Source of the DNA: Porogramme epimiltina
Lineage: Eukaryota > Basidiomycota > Agaricomycetes > Polyporales > Polyporaceae
Assembly (NCBI GenBank): GCA_900155495.1
Contig: FTLJ01000405.1
Location: 1 to 47,532, forward strand
Length of the DNA stretch: 47,532 bases
Direction: 5' to 3'
The notes under the pieces were generated by a model. It made no database searches and was not told the DNA's origin. It saw only the letters and a list, made by a program, of their open reading frames with translations. How positions within the stretch are numbered: position 1 is the first letter of the stretch; the number at the start of each line of letters is the position of its first letter. Below, one piece after another: positions 1 to 10,279 of this stretch. The position numbers and the translations under genes were made by a program.

Positions 1-390
1 TGGTGAGAACATTCATGAATAAAGTCCGATAACTACCGTCATACTCGGCCCTCGAGGGCAATAAACGAGGATACCAAAAAAAAAAAAAAAAAGCAGCTCG
101 GACTCCGCCGGCCGAGCCACCTGTGGAATAGGCGCCCGTCACTGGACCCCGAATCCCGACATTATCGGAAACTGATGATGATCTCGTAAGCACGACTTTT
201 CCAACAAGTTACAACGTGCATCGTGCCCTTCCAAACAGACCGCCATCATGTCTAACCCCGTGCAGCCTGCCCATGGGGCAACACGAGGCAGACTGCGCTC
301 CAAGCATCTGGGCCGTGCTCAGACGACAGAGTTGTCGCTTGAACGCTCCCTCCGCCAGGAGTCGACGTCTTGGTTGACTCTCTCCACTCT
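1..390. other. 5' flank of the first F-box/WD40 gene
   Basis: No gene is visible. There is an A homopolymer near 77-93. An ATG at 248 opens a reading frame that is not in phase with the F-box exon and meets a stop, so it is probably leader sequence or an unrecognised short first exon. The paralogue at 34.8 kb does have a short first exon, so such an exon here is possible. Confidence 0.5.
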
Positions 391-2818
391 ATGTCATCGC
401 CAGTCTCTGATGGGATAAGCACCAGCTATGGGCCCTCACCGAGGGCCGCTCGGCTACCTGTCGAGCTGGCAGAGCAGATCATCGATACACTTTGGGACGA
501 TCCAGCGTCCCTTCTTGCCCTTTCTCTCGTCCATTCCTCGTGGCTGCCACGATCAAGATACCACCTCTTCCACACTGTCCACATCCAAACCGCTCCGCAG
601 CTCCAGTCTCTCGTTAGTCTCCTCAGCTCAAGACCCCACCTCGGAGCTCTCATCCACTCTGTCACTATCTCCGTCCACCTTCAACTGTCCACTTGTCCCC
701 AGACGCTGCATGAAGTCGCGCCTATCGTCCTGCTCTCGCGATTACCCAAGCTATCCCACTGGCACTTCCGCCATCGGATCGACCATCGTCCAGCGTTAGA
801 GGAACATCCCGGAGGCCACCCAGTTTGGAAACTGTCTTTCCGAAGCTCAACGATAAGCTGCTTACGTCAATACCGTCTAGTGGAAAGACTAGAGCTAGGG
901 CCTCTTGTATTTCGGTCATGCTCGGATTTTACCCGGGCTCTTACCTCGTTCCCTCGGCTGCACACGCTAGTTTGCACGAGTGTCGACATTTCTTCCCCCA
1001 TCACTTCATCGCCGCAAGCTGCCTTCAAAGGAAGATTACATTTGTCGCACCTATCAGTATGTCTCTCCACTCATAAGCATATTGTCTTCGTTGACGCATC
1101 ATGCCTTAGGTAGTGCGGCTCTGCAGCGATGTGGTGTCTCTATTATTTACGATGACTAAGATTACTTGCCTCGAGAGCCTCCTTATTGGAGAAGCCGCAG
1201 CATCCAGCACGGATATGATTACGAGTACGTATCGAAAGGATTCATCATTTCGCGCGGTACATTGATGCGTCTACACAGGCATAGTCCCACGTTTTCCAAA
1301 ACTTCATCACCTGGTCATTCAGCTGGGCGTGAGTATCAATGCGGCGGAGTTCAATGAGAGGATTGCTCGGACGTCGCACGCCCTCCGTGGCCTAGCAACG
1401 CCCACCAGCATAGACCGACTAGAGATTATCTTCGGCTTGTGGCAGTCGTTCGAAACGGACCAGATCTCGAGCTCACACTCGGAGGCCTACTCTTCTCTCG
1501 AATGCGCCCTTCTGGACACGCCCTTCCCACACCTACGTCATATAGTCTTCAAGGTTCCAGGGTCGTCTCGTAGAGCTACATTCTGGAGTAGATTCTTCAA
1601 AACCGTCCTCCCAAGCCTCCATGAGCGAAATCTCGTTGACATCCAGTACGCTCGTGAGCTTCGTCCTAGCTCTATCACGAGGCCGAATCTTGACGGGTTA
1701 CACCTCCAGCGGTCACGCAACTTCCAGAAAGCCATAAAAACATCGTCGTCTCCCTCGTCTGTTCGCCTGACGGAGCCTGGATCGCAAGCGGCGCGTCAGA
1801 CGGCTCCATCCTCCTCCACGACACCCACGACCACTCTACCGTCGCGCACTGGCGCACCCCTGGGCTCATCGACCTCGCGTTCTCCCTAAACAGCGCGTAC
1901 CTCGCCGCTGCCACCGCGCGCGATACTATCGTCATCCTCGACGTCACCCACGGAGACGTCCTAGCGACACTTCGAGGACACACGGGGCGCATCACGTCCC
2001 TCGCGTGGTCCCCCGACAACGCGCGGCTTGCCTCTGCCTCCTGGGACGAAACCCTCCGCGTCTGGCACGCGCGCGAGAGCGCTTACGGCCTGGAGCGCAG
2101 CTTCCCAGACCACCGCGCTACGGTGAACGTCACGCTTTTCTCGCCGGATGGGCGGTAGCTCGCCTCGGGCGGGGACGACCGCGCGTGCCGCGTCTGGGAC
2201 GGCGCGACGGGCGCGCGGCGGCAGGTGCTCGCGGGGCACGCGGAGCGCGTCGAGGCGCTTGCGTTCGACGCACAAGGAGCGCAGCTCGCGGTGGGGTGCC
2301 GCGACGGCGCTGTGGACGTGTATGTGCTCGGGGGCCCCGACAACGTGCGCGCGAGCCGGCGGCGCGGGGAGAGGTGGGGGCGCTTCGCGAGCCTGCGCGT
2401 TCACGACACGCCGATTCGGACGCTCGCCTTCGCTCCTGGTCGGCCATTCCAGCTGCTTTCGGCGACTCGCGAGTCTGTAAAGGTCACCACGTTGCGCTCG
2501 TCACTGGATCAGCCCGCGGAGGACCCTGCTTCTGCTACAATAACGCTCCCGCAGCACGCCGACTGGGTGCGCGGCGCGGCGTTCTCTCCTTGCGGCACGC
2601 TCATTGCGACGTGCGGGCTGGACGGCGCCGTGCGCGTCTGCCGCGTCACCGCGGCGGAGAGCGTGCTGGAGGTTGTTGCGGAGTGGGAGGACGCGCACGG
2701 GGGCACAGGCGTCAAGCACGTATTGTTTGCTCAGGAAGGGAGGACCCTGGCCTCTGCCGCAATAGATGGAAGTGTGGTTCTGAGGCCTTCTGTGGCTCTG
2801 GCCGCAGGGGCGACTTGA
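391..2818 (+). pseudogene. F-box/WD40-repeat protein gene with one in-frame stop codon
   Basis: Four exons are inferred: 391-1056, 1110-1224, 1279-1653 and 1710-2818. All phases agree, and the layout matches the paralogue at 34801-37314. The N-terminus carries an F-box (LPVELAEQIIDTLW followed by a conserved leucine/serine/tryptophan pattern), which normally binds Skp1 in an SCF ubiquitin ligase. A divergent middle follows. The last exon encodes about seven or eight WD40 blades (for example SPDNARLASASWDETLRVWH), a usual substrate-binding propeller. At 2156-2158 the frame reads TAG inside a blade where glutamine is expected (SPDGR-stop-LASGG). The same frame then stays open for 220 codons with good WD40 sequence to the stop ending at 2818. 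Without that stop the product would be 754 aa, against 759 aa for the paralogue. A single C-to-T change (CAG to TAG) explains it. A sequencing error or stop readthrough is not excluded. The start ATG at 391 is the first in-frame one. Confidence 0.8.
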
Positions 2819-2893
2819 TCAGAAGAGTGCGTGAGCGTGGCAAGTAGCTAAGCTTCCAGTAGTTCGGGTAGGCTCAAGTACTATGGATACCGA
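2819..2893. other. 3' flank of the broken F-box/WD40 gene
   Basis: Short spacer between the WD40 stop codon and the first MITE. No feature recognised. Confidence 0.4.
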
Positions 2894-3103
2894 CAGCTGT
2901 TATCAGATCGATAGGCCCCTATGAAATAAATTACACACGGCGGACTCCAGTCGGACTCAACGCGAATCACGTATTTTCATGGCGCGAAGGCTTGGCGGCG
3001 TCAATCGCTTCTTCCTCCCCTGCGCAACGTGACTTTCCGCGACCCGCTAGAGCTCCGTCCAGACCGTTATGTGAAGAAAGGCCTATTGATTTGATAACAG
3101 CTG
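2894..3103. mobile_element. MITE copy 1 (CAGCTGTTATC terminal inverted repeats)
   Basis: A 210 bp stretch begins CAGCTGTTATCAGATCGATA and ends with the inverse of CAGCTGTTATCAAATCAATA. It is a near-identical, inverted copy of 5660-5883. It has no coding capacity, so it is a non-autonomous DNA element. The inner sequence matches the other copy apart from small insertions and deletions, including a lost stretch of about 15 bp. A TA remains on the right flank only, so the target-site duplication is unclear here. Confidence 0.8.
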
Positions 3104-3169
3104 TAAAAGATACTACACAGGGGTTTATAAGTCTATCAGTGAGGATGCAGATGTAACCGGCTCGAACAG

Positions 3170-3227
3170 ATGCGCTCGCGTCTGTTCCGCGTCTGTTCGC
3201 GTCTGTTCGCGCCTGTTCGCGTCAATT
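3170..3227 (+). repeat. Tandem 10-11 bp repeat (CGCGTCTGTT)
   Basis: About five head-to-tail units of the type CGCGTCTGTT(C), with point differences in the last ones. The array lies just downstream of MITE copy 1 and upstream of the membrane protein gene. It could be read as a short open frame from the ATG at 3170, but the repeat structure explains it better. Confidence 0.75.
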
Positions 3228-3303
3228 TCACCTGTGCCCTCCGACAGCTGTCAGCGTAAGTAACTGTAACCGCCATGGTCCACCGTTGAGCATGGGTATT
3301 TAG

Positions 3304-4526
3304 CTCCATTGCCAACTGTCCACTCCTTTATTTTTTCACGCGCGCTCGACGTCGTCCCCACACCAAGCCCACCAACTGCACAATATCGGTCGACTGTCCT
3401 GTGATGGAGAATGCATCGACGCTCCAACTTGCAAGTCGGACTCAACCACAGCGCTCAAGCCCGGAATCGTGGGTGGCTGTGTGGCGCTCTTTGGGCTACT
3501 GGCCTCGGTTACGATCATATACTTCTTCCGCCACCGGCTAAGATCGTGGATACGTCGCTTCAAGGGGGATAGTGAAAACCATCTCGACGCGATCGAGACA
3601 GGTGAGTCGTGACTAGTAGTATCAGAATATGAGCCATGCGAAGCCTAACTTCATCCTGCTTCCCAGGTACTGTCCTAAGCTGCGCTACCATGCCCATACC
3701 ATACACCTACTCGGCTCCTGCACCATCCCATCTCGCCCACACTACAACCGATAGCGCACATATGTTTAACCGACCCTCTTGGGACAGCGCCGCCGGCATC
3801 CTCGAGATCGACCCGCCGACGTATTCTTCTATCGGCACCGTCCCAACGCCCCCGTTAGGCCAACCCAGCACGAGTGATGGAGTGGCACACGACGCGCCCT
3901 CGCCGACGACACGCGCCGTATCTCCAGCGGACAGCACCGCCGGCATCCTCCGAGTCGACATCTTCCCGCCGACGTATTCTTCTATCTGCACCGTCCCAAC
4001 GCCCCCGTTAGCCCAATACAGCGCGAGTAATGTAGTGGCACACGACGTGGCCCCGGGCCCCCCCACGACGCGCGCCGTATCTCCAGTACCGCCCACGACG
4101 CGCGCCGTATCTCCAGTCCTGCCCACGACGCGTGCCGTATCTCCAGTGGACAGCACCAGCGGCTCCTCTGAGAAGATCCCGAACGGCGCCAACACGAACA
4201 GGGGGCCGGGCCGCCTGCGGGCGCTGTTTGCGGCGGACTCATCGCGCACGACAGTGCGCTTCGACGTTCCCGAGCGGCTCAAGAGCCTACGCACGTCCCG
4301 CGTGCCTTCCCCTATCGTGGGGAGGGCGGCACGGAGCCTACCCGTCCCACCCGTCCCCTCGCGAGCCCGATCATCGACTCTGGCGAAGACGCTGCCGCTA
4401 CCCGGGATCGGTATACAGGTGGCTAGGATGTTCCCATTGACCCCGTGTCCCGACCTCGCCGGGCATGTGGGGAAAGTCGCGAGTCCGGCATTGCGGGCCA
4501 CGATTCATGGGAGGAGGGAGACCTGA
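3304..4526 (+). CDS. Single-pass membrane protein with proline/serine-rich tail and two PPxY motifs (5' end unresolved)
   Basis: An exon ending at 3601 (donor GGTGAGTC) joins 3667-4526 in phase (acceptor CTTCCCAG). The open part encodes 385 residues. A transmembrane helix near residue 55-75 (GIVGGCVALFGLLASVTIIY) is followed by a basic stretch (RHRLRSWIRRFK), so the long C-terminal tail is predicted to be cytosolic. A Cys-containing segment precedes the helix. The tail holds two copies of a roughly 50-residue unit, each with PPTYSSI (PPxY at 3813-3824 and 3966-3977), then three 10-residue TTRAVSP units. PPxY is the classical ligand of WW domains, including Rsp5/Nedd4-type ubiquitin ligases; binding here is inference. 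No in-frame ATG exists between the stop at 3301 and the helix, so a first exon is missing, unrecognised or lost. The family is unknown; many Agaricomycetes encode single-pass proteins of this layout. Confidence 0.6.
4062..4150 (+). repeat. 30 bp minisatellite within the membrane protein gene
   Basis: Three consecutive 30 bp units (CCCACGACGCGCGCCGTATC and following bases) encode repeated TTRAVSPV decapeptides. The period is a multiple of three, so copy changes keep the frame. A fourth, isolated TTRAVSP copy lies about 155 bp upstream in the preceding larger repeat unit. Confidence 0.85.
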
Positions 4527-5380
4527 GTGTCGGACTTCATGCAGGGGAGGATCGCGGTGAGGCCGTTTGGGCGCGCGATAGACGTGTTGCCGGCATAGTA
4601 TTGGGCAAGGGTCTTCTGAGGTTGGAGGGTCGTTGAGACGGTCCAGGGTGGCTGCAAGCGCGGTTTGTACACATGTCCGCAGGGCGGCTTAGCACATATC
4701 CTTCTTTTCTTGTTAGAGCTTTCTCTAATTCTCACACTCGTTCTTTCGCTCTCCCTAAAAATAGAGTCCTTCGATGTTTTGTCAAGTTATAACCCCCAAA
4801 GTGGTAGTTCCCAACTCAAGATCACATGAAGCGCGAAGCTTAATACGTCCGGGGAGCCCGTTGAAGACCATCCGCCAGCCTAGAACGTAAGACCTCACAC
4901 CGTTCCGCCCGCTGGCTGTTGATTGATCCTGTTCACCGTCGCGAATAGCATTGGGCCTGACTACATACACATGGCCCTGCCATTGTGTCTTCTCAAGGAT
5001 CCAATCACTCATGCGCGCAGTTAGATCATGAACTCACAGAGCGCGCACACCGCCACGCCCAGCAGCTCAATCCCCACTGGCACACCCAACTGCAGGGCCG
5101 ACGTTCCTCTATGCACACGCGCGCTGCCCCACCCAACAGCGCGCGCGGGGGGCAAAGTTCATTCCCCAACGGCGCTGGCTGTTCTCGCCCCCACAGGTCC
5201 GTACAGCCCCCACGACGTAAACACACTTCGCAGATAGTCTCGAGCCCAGACCGCTCCGCGCGGGCGGGCCGCCCCGGGTAGAGTTCTCCGGTAGAGAGGA
5301 CTTCTTCGATGCCGAAAGTAGACGTGAGTCGATAAGTCGGGCCCGCGAGACTTAGGCTCAAGAATGCACATCAGGACTTC
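4527..5380. other. Intergenic, no gene recognised
   Basis: Open frames here are short and conflicting on both strands. None shows a known domain, splice-consistent extension or paralogue in the window. GC-rich reading frames near 5026-5371 on either strand look like chance frames. Confidence 0.45.
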
Positions 5381-6024
5381 CCGCTTGTTGCCACAAGTCG
5401 ATAGACCGCGATCAAAACTGTTCGTCTAGGAAACTTCAAAGTCCACCAACTTATGTCATACAGGCATCTACCAACGACGTCTCCTGCCTGTTTCCCCGAT
5501 GCAGCCTGTCAACAAAATCGCACAACACCATACTATACAGCTCCTGTTCATAGTATGTGCCCGACGATGCATGCCCCACGGTTCTTAGACATAGTTAGAT
5601 ACTATTGATTGCATTTATTCTAAATACGACAGTGCACGGTGCTAGGAGTCTGTGACTTACAGCTGTTATCAAATCGATAGGCCCTTCACAAAATAATCTT
5701 CACATAACGGTCTGGACGGAGCTTTAGCGGGTCGCGGAAAGTCACGTTGCGCAGGGGAGGAAGAAGCGATTGACGCCACGGCTCGCACTCCCGAGCCTTC
5801 GCGCCATGAAAATACGTGATTCGCGTTGAGTCCGCGCCGTGTGTAATTTATTTCATAGGGGCCTATCGATCTGATAACAGCTGTAATCTAACTAGGCCCG
5901 GTCCAGCCTGGTCGACTCCGCAGGAGAGGCTCGAATAGTGAGCGCTAATTGACAAACGCTGGCGGACCTTGAAGATTTCTAGACGAACGTTTTTGATTGC
6001 GGTCTATCGACTTGCAACAAGCTG
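5381..6024. mobile_element. Non-autonomous TIR element containing a nested MITE
   Basis: The left end (from 5381, CGCTTGTTGCCACAAGTCGA) and the right end (to about 6024) are inverted repeats over roughly 65 bp, sharing GTCGATAGACCGC, a GATCAAAA-type block and GTTCGTCTAG. The inside has no transposase and contains the MITE at 5660-5883. Its outer ends resemble the inner MITE ends (CAGCTTGTTGC versus CAGCTGTTATC, then TCGATAG), suggesting a common superfamily. The extreme left terminus has decayed and no clear target-site duplication remains. Confidence 0.7.
5660..5883. mobile_element. MITE copy 2, nested, inverted relative to copy 1
   Basis: A 224 bp element begins CAGCTGTTATCAAATCGATA and ends with the inverse of that motif. 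The flanks TTA and TAA fit a TA target-site duplication, as made by Tc1/mariner- or Harbinger-like transposases. The body matches 2894-3103 in the opposite orientation, including the block around CACGTATTTTCATGGCGCG. Confidence 0.85.
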
Positions 6025-6203
6025 TAGACGCTTTTGACAGGGTATAACGTTCAGAGCTCGGTAGAATGGATGAGCGCGGTAAGCTGAGGGCGTTTGCGCG
6101 AACATCGCCCATATCGCCCAAACCGACGTTTAATGAAAATCTTTGTCTCTAATAAGCAGCCTAGTAAGTAGGAACAGAATCCACAACGGAAGTATAGGAG
6201 CTC
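6025..6203. other. Spacer downstream of the old yellow enzyme gene
   Basis: Between the TIR element and the minus-strand stop codon at 6204. This should hold the 3' UTR of the oxidoreductase gene. Nothing else is visible. Confidence 0.4.
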
Positions 6204-7658
6204 TCAGCGGCGGCTTGGCGCGCGCCCCGAGAACGGCCACTGGATCTGCCTGGCCATACGCAGCTCGACCCCAAGCTCGTCCGCGAACGTCCACACCAGC
6301 CCCGGGTTCTTCTGGAACATCCGCCCGTTCAGAATCACGTCCGCTCGGCCCTGTTCCACCCACACGAAGTCAGCCACTGGCACACCCGGCTCCCAGCACA
6401 TCGCGCACACGTACCTGGTCGAGGATGCTCTGCGCTAGCGGTCCGTCGTAGATCTGCCCGACGGCCGCGACGAGGATCTTGTCCCCGTGTGCGCGCTTCA
6501 CCGCTTCTGCGAACGGCACTTGGTAGCCCGGCCCGGTCTTGATGCGCTGGTGCGGGGAGTTACCGCTCGTGGAGACGTCGAGGAGGTCGACGCCGTGGGC
6601 GGCGAGGAGAGCGGAGAGACGGACGGTGTCTTCGGAGCGCCAAGAGGGCTCGTCGGGGCGCGTCTCTTCGAGCCAGTCCGTAGCGGAAATCCTAAGTGCA
6701 TAAATGATATTAGCCAGGATCGCAGGAGAGAAAGAAAACGGGCGTACCGGAAGAAGAGCGGCATCGTCGACGGGATCGCCGCGCGCACTGCGTTGACGAC
6801 CTCAAGCGGGAAACGCACCCGGTTCTCGAAGCTTCCCCCATACTCGTCCGTCCGCTTGTTCGCGACCGGGCTCAGGAACGAGTTCAACAGGAACCCGTGC
6901 GCGCTGTGGACCTCGATGACGTCGAAGCCCGCGCGCACCGCCCGCTTCGCCGCGCTCGCGAATGCGCTGACGACGCGCGCGATGCCTTCTTTAGTCAGAG
7001 CCTTCGGGGCGTACAGCGCATCGCTGTACGGCACGTCTGATGGACCATACACCTCGTCCGGCCACCCACCCGCGGCAGCGCTTGCGGCGGCGGATCCGTG
7101 GATGAAGGGCGCGACGGTGGAGGCTTTACGGCCAGCGTGGGCGAGCTGGATCCCGATCTTCTGTCCTTGGGAGTGGGCAAAGGTCGTGATCTGGGACCAG
7201 GCCGTGGCCTGCTCGTCTGTCCAAATCCCGGCGTCTTCCGGCGTGATGCGGCCTTCGGGGAGGACGGCGGTCGCTTCGACGATGGAGAGGCCCGGCCCGC
7301 GTGTGAAGATGCCGCCGACTGTGATCGAGGACGGTGAGTAACGGAGTAGTGGGGAACGATGACATGGGGAACTCACGATGCGCGAGGTGCCAAGGAGTGA
7401 CTACACCGTTTTCCGCTGAGTATTGGCAAAGGGGGGCGAGCTGAGACGTATCGAACAGGGGGAGTGAGTCGTTGGTCGTGCAGCGCGAGGTGCAGGATCA
7501 CATACCCAGAGACGGTTCGGAAACTCGACGCCACGGATCTTGATGGGTTTGAAAAGAGACGGAATGGGTTTCCCATCAGACTGTGGGTCAGCGGCAGTCC
7601 CTGCGGGAGGGTGTTGGAACGGGGTGAAGTACGGCGTGCTGGGGGCAGGTGAGTTCAT
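6204..7658 (-). CDS. Class III old yellow enzyme-like NADH:flavin oxidoreductase (YqjM type)
   Basis: Five exons on the minus strand: 7658-7506, 7440-7377, 7318-6748, 6691-6415 and 6350-6204. They give 403 aa, a usual length for fungal members. Family enzymes are FMN-dependent TIM barrels that reduce activated C=C bonds with NAD(P)H. Visible signatures are FPNRLW, then APLCQYSAENG (Cys56, Tyr58, matching the redox-sensing Cys and the Tyr of YqjM), HLAHLGG, IVEATAVLPEGRITPEDAGIW, IQLAHAGRKAS, EVHSAHGFLLNSFLSP with the substrate-binding His210/His213 pair, and NKRTDEYGGSFENRVRFP. The end carries GRADVILNGRMFQKNPGLVW, the phosphate-binding region. There is no signal peptide, so it is probably cytosolic. 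Each intron is 56-65 nt and all phases agree. The gene looks intact. The ATG at 7658 is chosen because it is the nearest one to the first conserved block and follows a TATA-like box. Confidence 0.93.
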
Positions 7659-7751
7659 GAGGGCCGGTATGCGTATGGTTGTGAGCTGTAGATGCGATGG
7701 GGAGAGGATTGAGAACTGGCAAGGGAACTGGATGAGGATGCTGGACACGTA

Positions 7752-7762
7752 CATCCTTATAT
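7752..7762 (-). promoter_or_regulatory. TATA-like box of the old yellow enzyme gene
   Basis: On the minus strand the sequence reads CATATAAGGATG about 95-100 nt upstream of the ATG at 7658. Position and sequence fit a fungal core promoter. Confidence 0.5.
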
Positions 7763-10217
7763 GCAGCCTCTGAGAACTGTATTTGTAGAGTGTCGAACGC
7801 AGTTGAATTGTACTATCGCGCATTATGTGAGTTATGCAAGTCTGAGATGGATGAGCAAGCAGACCTTGGATGACACAGAAGGGATCGTACAGTGCTAGAG
7901 CGACAGTGCGAGTGGATGTTCCTGTATCGACCTTCTGAGAGAAGCCATCCAAGGGACCTATAGGAAGAGAGTCGGCGGCATGAGTAAGATTATGCTCACT
8001 AAGCAACCCAGACTGGCGAATGCTGGTGCAAAAGGCAGGCGCGTCCACCCAGGCGCGCACAGAAATAGTTCGAATTGAAAGGTAGGAACCATGTGTCGGG
8101 CGCGCTATGCGCATCGGCGAGGTACGGCTACCTACACGGCGCGCACCTCGCGTAAAGCGAGCCTCACATGAGTGGGTTGCGAAGACAACTACTCCATATC
8201 CACACAACGATCCTCCAGAAAACAGCGAAGACAAATAGCACTCACAGTCTAGCCAACCCACGGCGCTCCGACAGCAAGTCCGTTCACCGCCAGTTCACGT
8301 TGACTCAGACCCCGCCCGGAGAATAGGCAGCCTCCTCCGCCTGATTTGAAGCTGACAATATTCGACATCCGGAGGTCTGATGGTGCACGCGGAGAGAGTC
8401 GTTCGTACTTGTGTAATATGAGCGTCGGGTAGCTCGACTGTCCAGATGGCTGCATCTGTGAGCGTGTATCAGCAGGGCTCGAGAGTGGGCTCGCAGGGCG
8501 ACATATGAGGACATTTGTATATGCACATAAATGCGCTAAGGGAGACATATGGACTCAACCCTCCCGCGTGTTCTGCGAAGAGCGCTCCCCCGGGCGGGAC
8601 GAATGCCAGATCCGCGTGCATAAGACGGACGTACTCAGGGAAAGCCCCTTATCCCTCTGGCAGGACCTTTGGGCGAGCATACTTCACACAGCTAGTGCCT
8701 GTCGAGCTCGAAAGATTTTGAGGGAGTTCCATAGAAGAGTGGTGAGAAAAGCGGTGGAAAGCAAGCAGCCTTTGGAGCACGGGCGGACTCGGTTGGAAGG
8801 GCCGCGCGGTGTCCGAAAAAGTCGGAGACCCCTGGGCGCTAGTAAGGCGTGCACTTCCCGATTTCCCCGGGCCGATTTGCAGACTGGCCTGCGGTGGACC
8901 ACGATGTCCTGCCTTCTCCTATTCACCCCACACCCCGCCCTCGACTCCGCACACCCACCACAAACACCCCCTCCGTTACCTCACGGATTTAGAGCAGAAG
9001 CAGTCAAGACTGAACCCTAGCCCTTCGGGGCAGCGCACGTGTCATCTTCCGTGGACTCAAAATGCCGATAGTCCTTCGCGACATCCTGCAGTGAGTGTTC
9101 GTTCCGCGTTCGCCCTACCATCACCTTCTCTCTTCGAACCTCCTTCGTGTATGGTTGACGTGTACGCACTTCGCCCTCTCCTATGGCTTGCCTCGGGCGC
9201 GCACCATATGATTCTGACTCAACGCCGTTCATTGCAGCGCGGACTCGTTCCATTCATTCCCTGTTGCGAGCCCCAAAGGGTCTTCAGTTTCCATTCGCTC
9301 ATACCGAAAAGCCCCTGTTGGAGGATCTGAGGATTGTTTGAGTCGGGAGCTGGGATCACGATGTGAGTGCCCCCTTCCTTTCTCCCATCGCCCGCTCTCG
9401 TACAATCCCGGTACCCGTTGTTTGATTCATGGGCGGACACGTCATACTGGCGTGTTGATGTATCTTATACTCCGAAGAATGCTACCTGTGGCCGTCTATG
9501 TACCCTATATGACATCCCAATCCACGTATTTCACTATTTGTCCGCCGATGCTCGTTGTAGCGCCACGATTGCACCTTACTACTGGAATGCTCTAGCCCGA
9601 GGAGCTTGACCAACGTTGCGCTTCCAACAGATGGGAACCGTGGCACATAGGATCCGTTCCTATGGACAGCGTGAGTGCGAGCGGCAATTTCAGTATTCCC
9701 CGGACTGACTATGTCACAAATGTTCATGGTATCTAAAGAGAACATCGATGCTACTTGACTTCGACGCAAACATACTGTGGTTGGACTTCTAGTAACGCTT
9801 TTCCTCTCCGACACATATGCTTATACGCGTTTGTGTCCCTTACGCCTGCAGTCGTCTTGAGAAACGCCAAGGGTCCGCCAAAATAGCGTGCTATACACTA
9901 TTCTTCTCAACGCCCTCCATCAAACTGCAACTGCTCTCCAGTAAGGCCCAGGGTCTCACGGGCCTACGAACGTGTACGTCCTGGTCGACTGCTTGAGGCA
10001 TATTTGCGTTCAACGGTGCTCATGAGGCATACTTCAGGGGCTTAGGCTTTTGTACGAGACGTAACACTCCTCCATGTATACTCATGCCTGGGCCTCTCAA
10101 ATTCAGTTGTGTGAGGTGCACGGGAAGAAAGTTTCAGGGCGCCGGTAAGTCAGCCTGTCGGCCCTCCCACACCGCTTCCTCACTGAACGATATCCTCTCT
10201 TAGACGTCGCCGCGCCG
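7763..10217. other. Long intergenic stretch between the oxidoreductase and the copper radical oxidase
   Basis: About 2.5 kb without a recognisable gene. An open frame at 7401-8261 on the minus strand is the 5' leader of the oxidoreductase read in frame and contains no domain. The stretch near 9060-9360 has splice-like motifs and the phrase GCTGGGATCACGA, which recurs near 13285 and, with one change, near 21850. It may be a much-degraded relative of those duplicated units, but the match is short. Confidence 0.4.
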
Positions 10218-10223
10218 TATAAA
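10218..10223 (+). promoter_or_regulatory. TATA box of the copper radical oxidase gene
   Basis: TATAAA in the context CCGTATAAAGGC, 57-62 nt upstream of the ATG at 10280. Confidence 0.6.
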
Positions 10224-10279
10224 GGCGCTACATTGGCTGCACAGTTCAGCGCGCTGGCATACAATCCACACCATCCAAC

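Noticed and set aside
1961..2447. Minus-strand frames opposite the WD40 region
   Set aside because: Arg/Ala/Pro-rich shadows of WD40 coding sequence.
2005..2847. 280-codon plus-strand frame overlapping the WD40 region in another frame
   Set aside because: Arg-rich with no motif. The WD40 frame, apart from its single stop, matches the family blade by blade.
3170..3260. Possible first exon of the PPxY protein starting at the ATG at 3170 with donor GTAAGTAA at 3256
   Set aside because: The phase does not fit any acceptor that keeps the downstream frame, and the sequence is a tandem repeat.
3707..4501. 264-codon minus-strand frame opposite the PPxY protein
   Set aside because: It arises from the repeats and GC-rich third positions. 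The plus strand has the transmembrane helix, splice junction and PPxY motifs.
7401..8261. 286-codon minus-strand frame upstream of the old yellow enzyme
   Set aside because: Its last part is exon 1 of the enzyme, but the upstream part has no domain and crosses the TATA-like box and leader.
8249..8548. 99-codon minus-strand frame with a GGGG stretch
   Set aside because: No domain, no TATA box at a sensible distance and no conserved copy.
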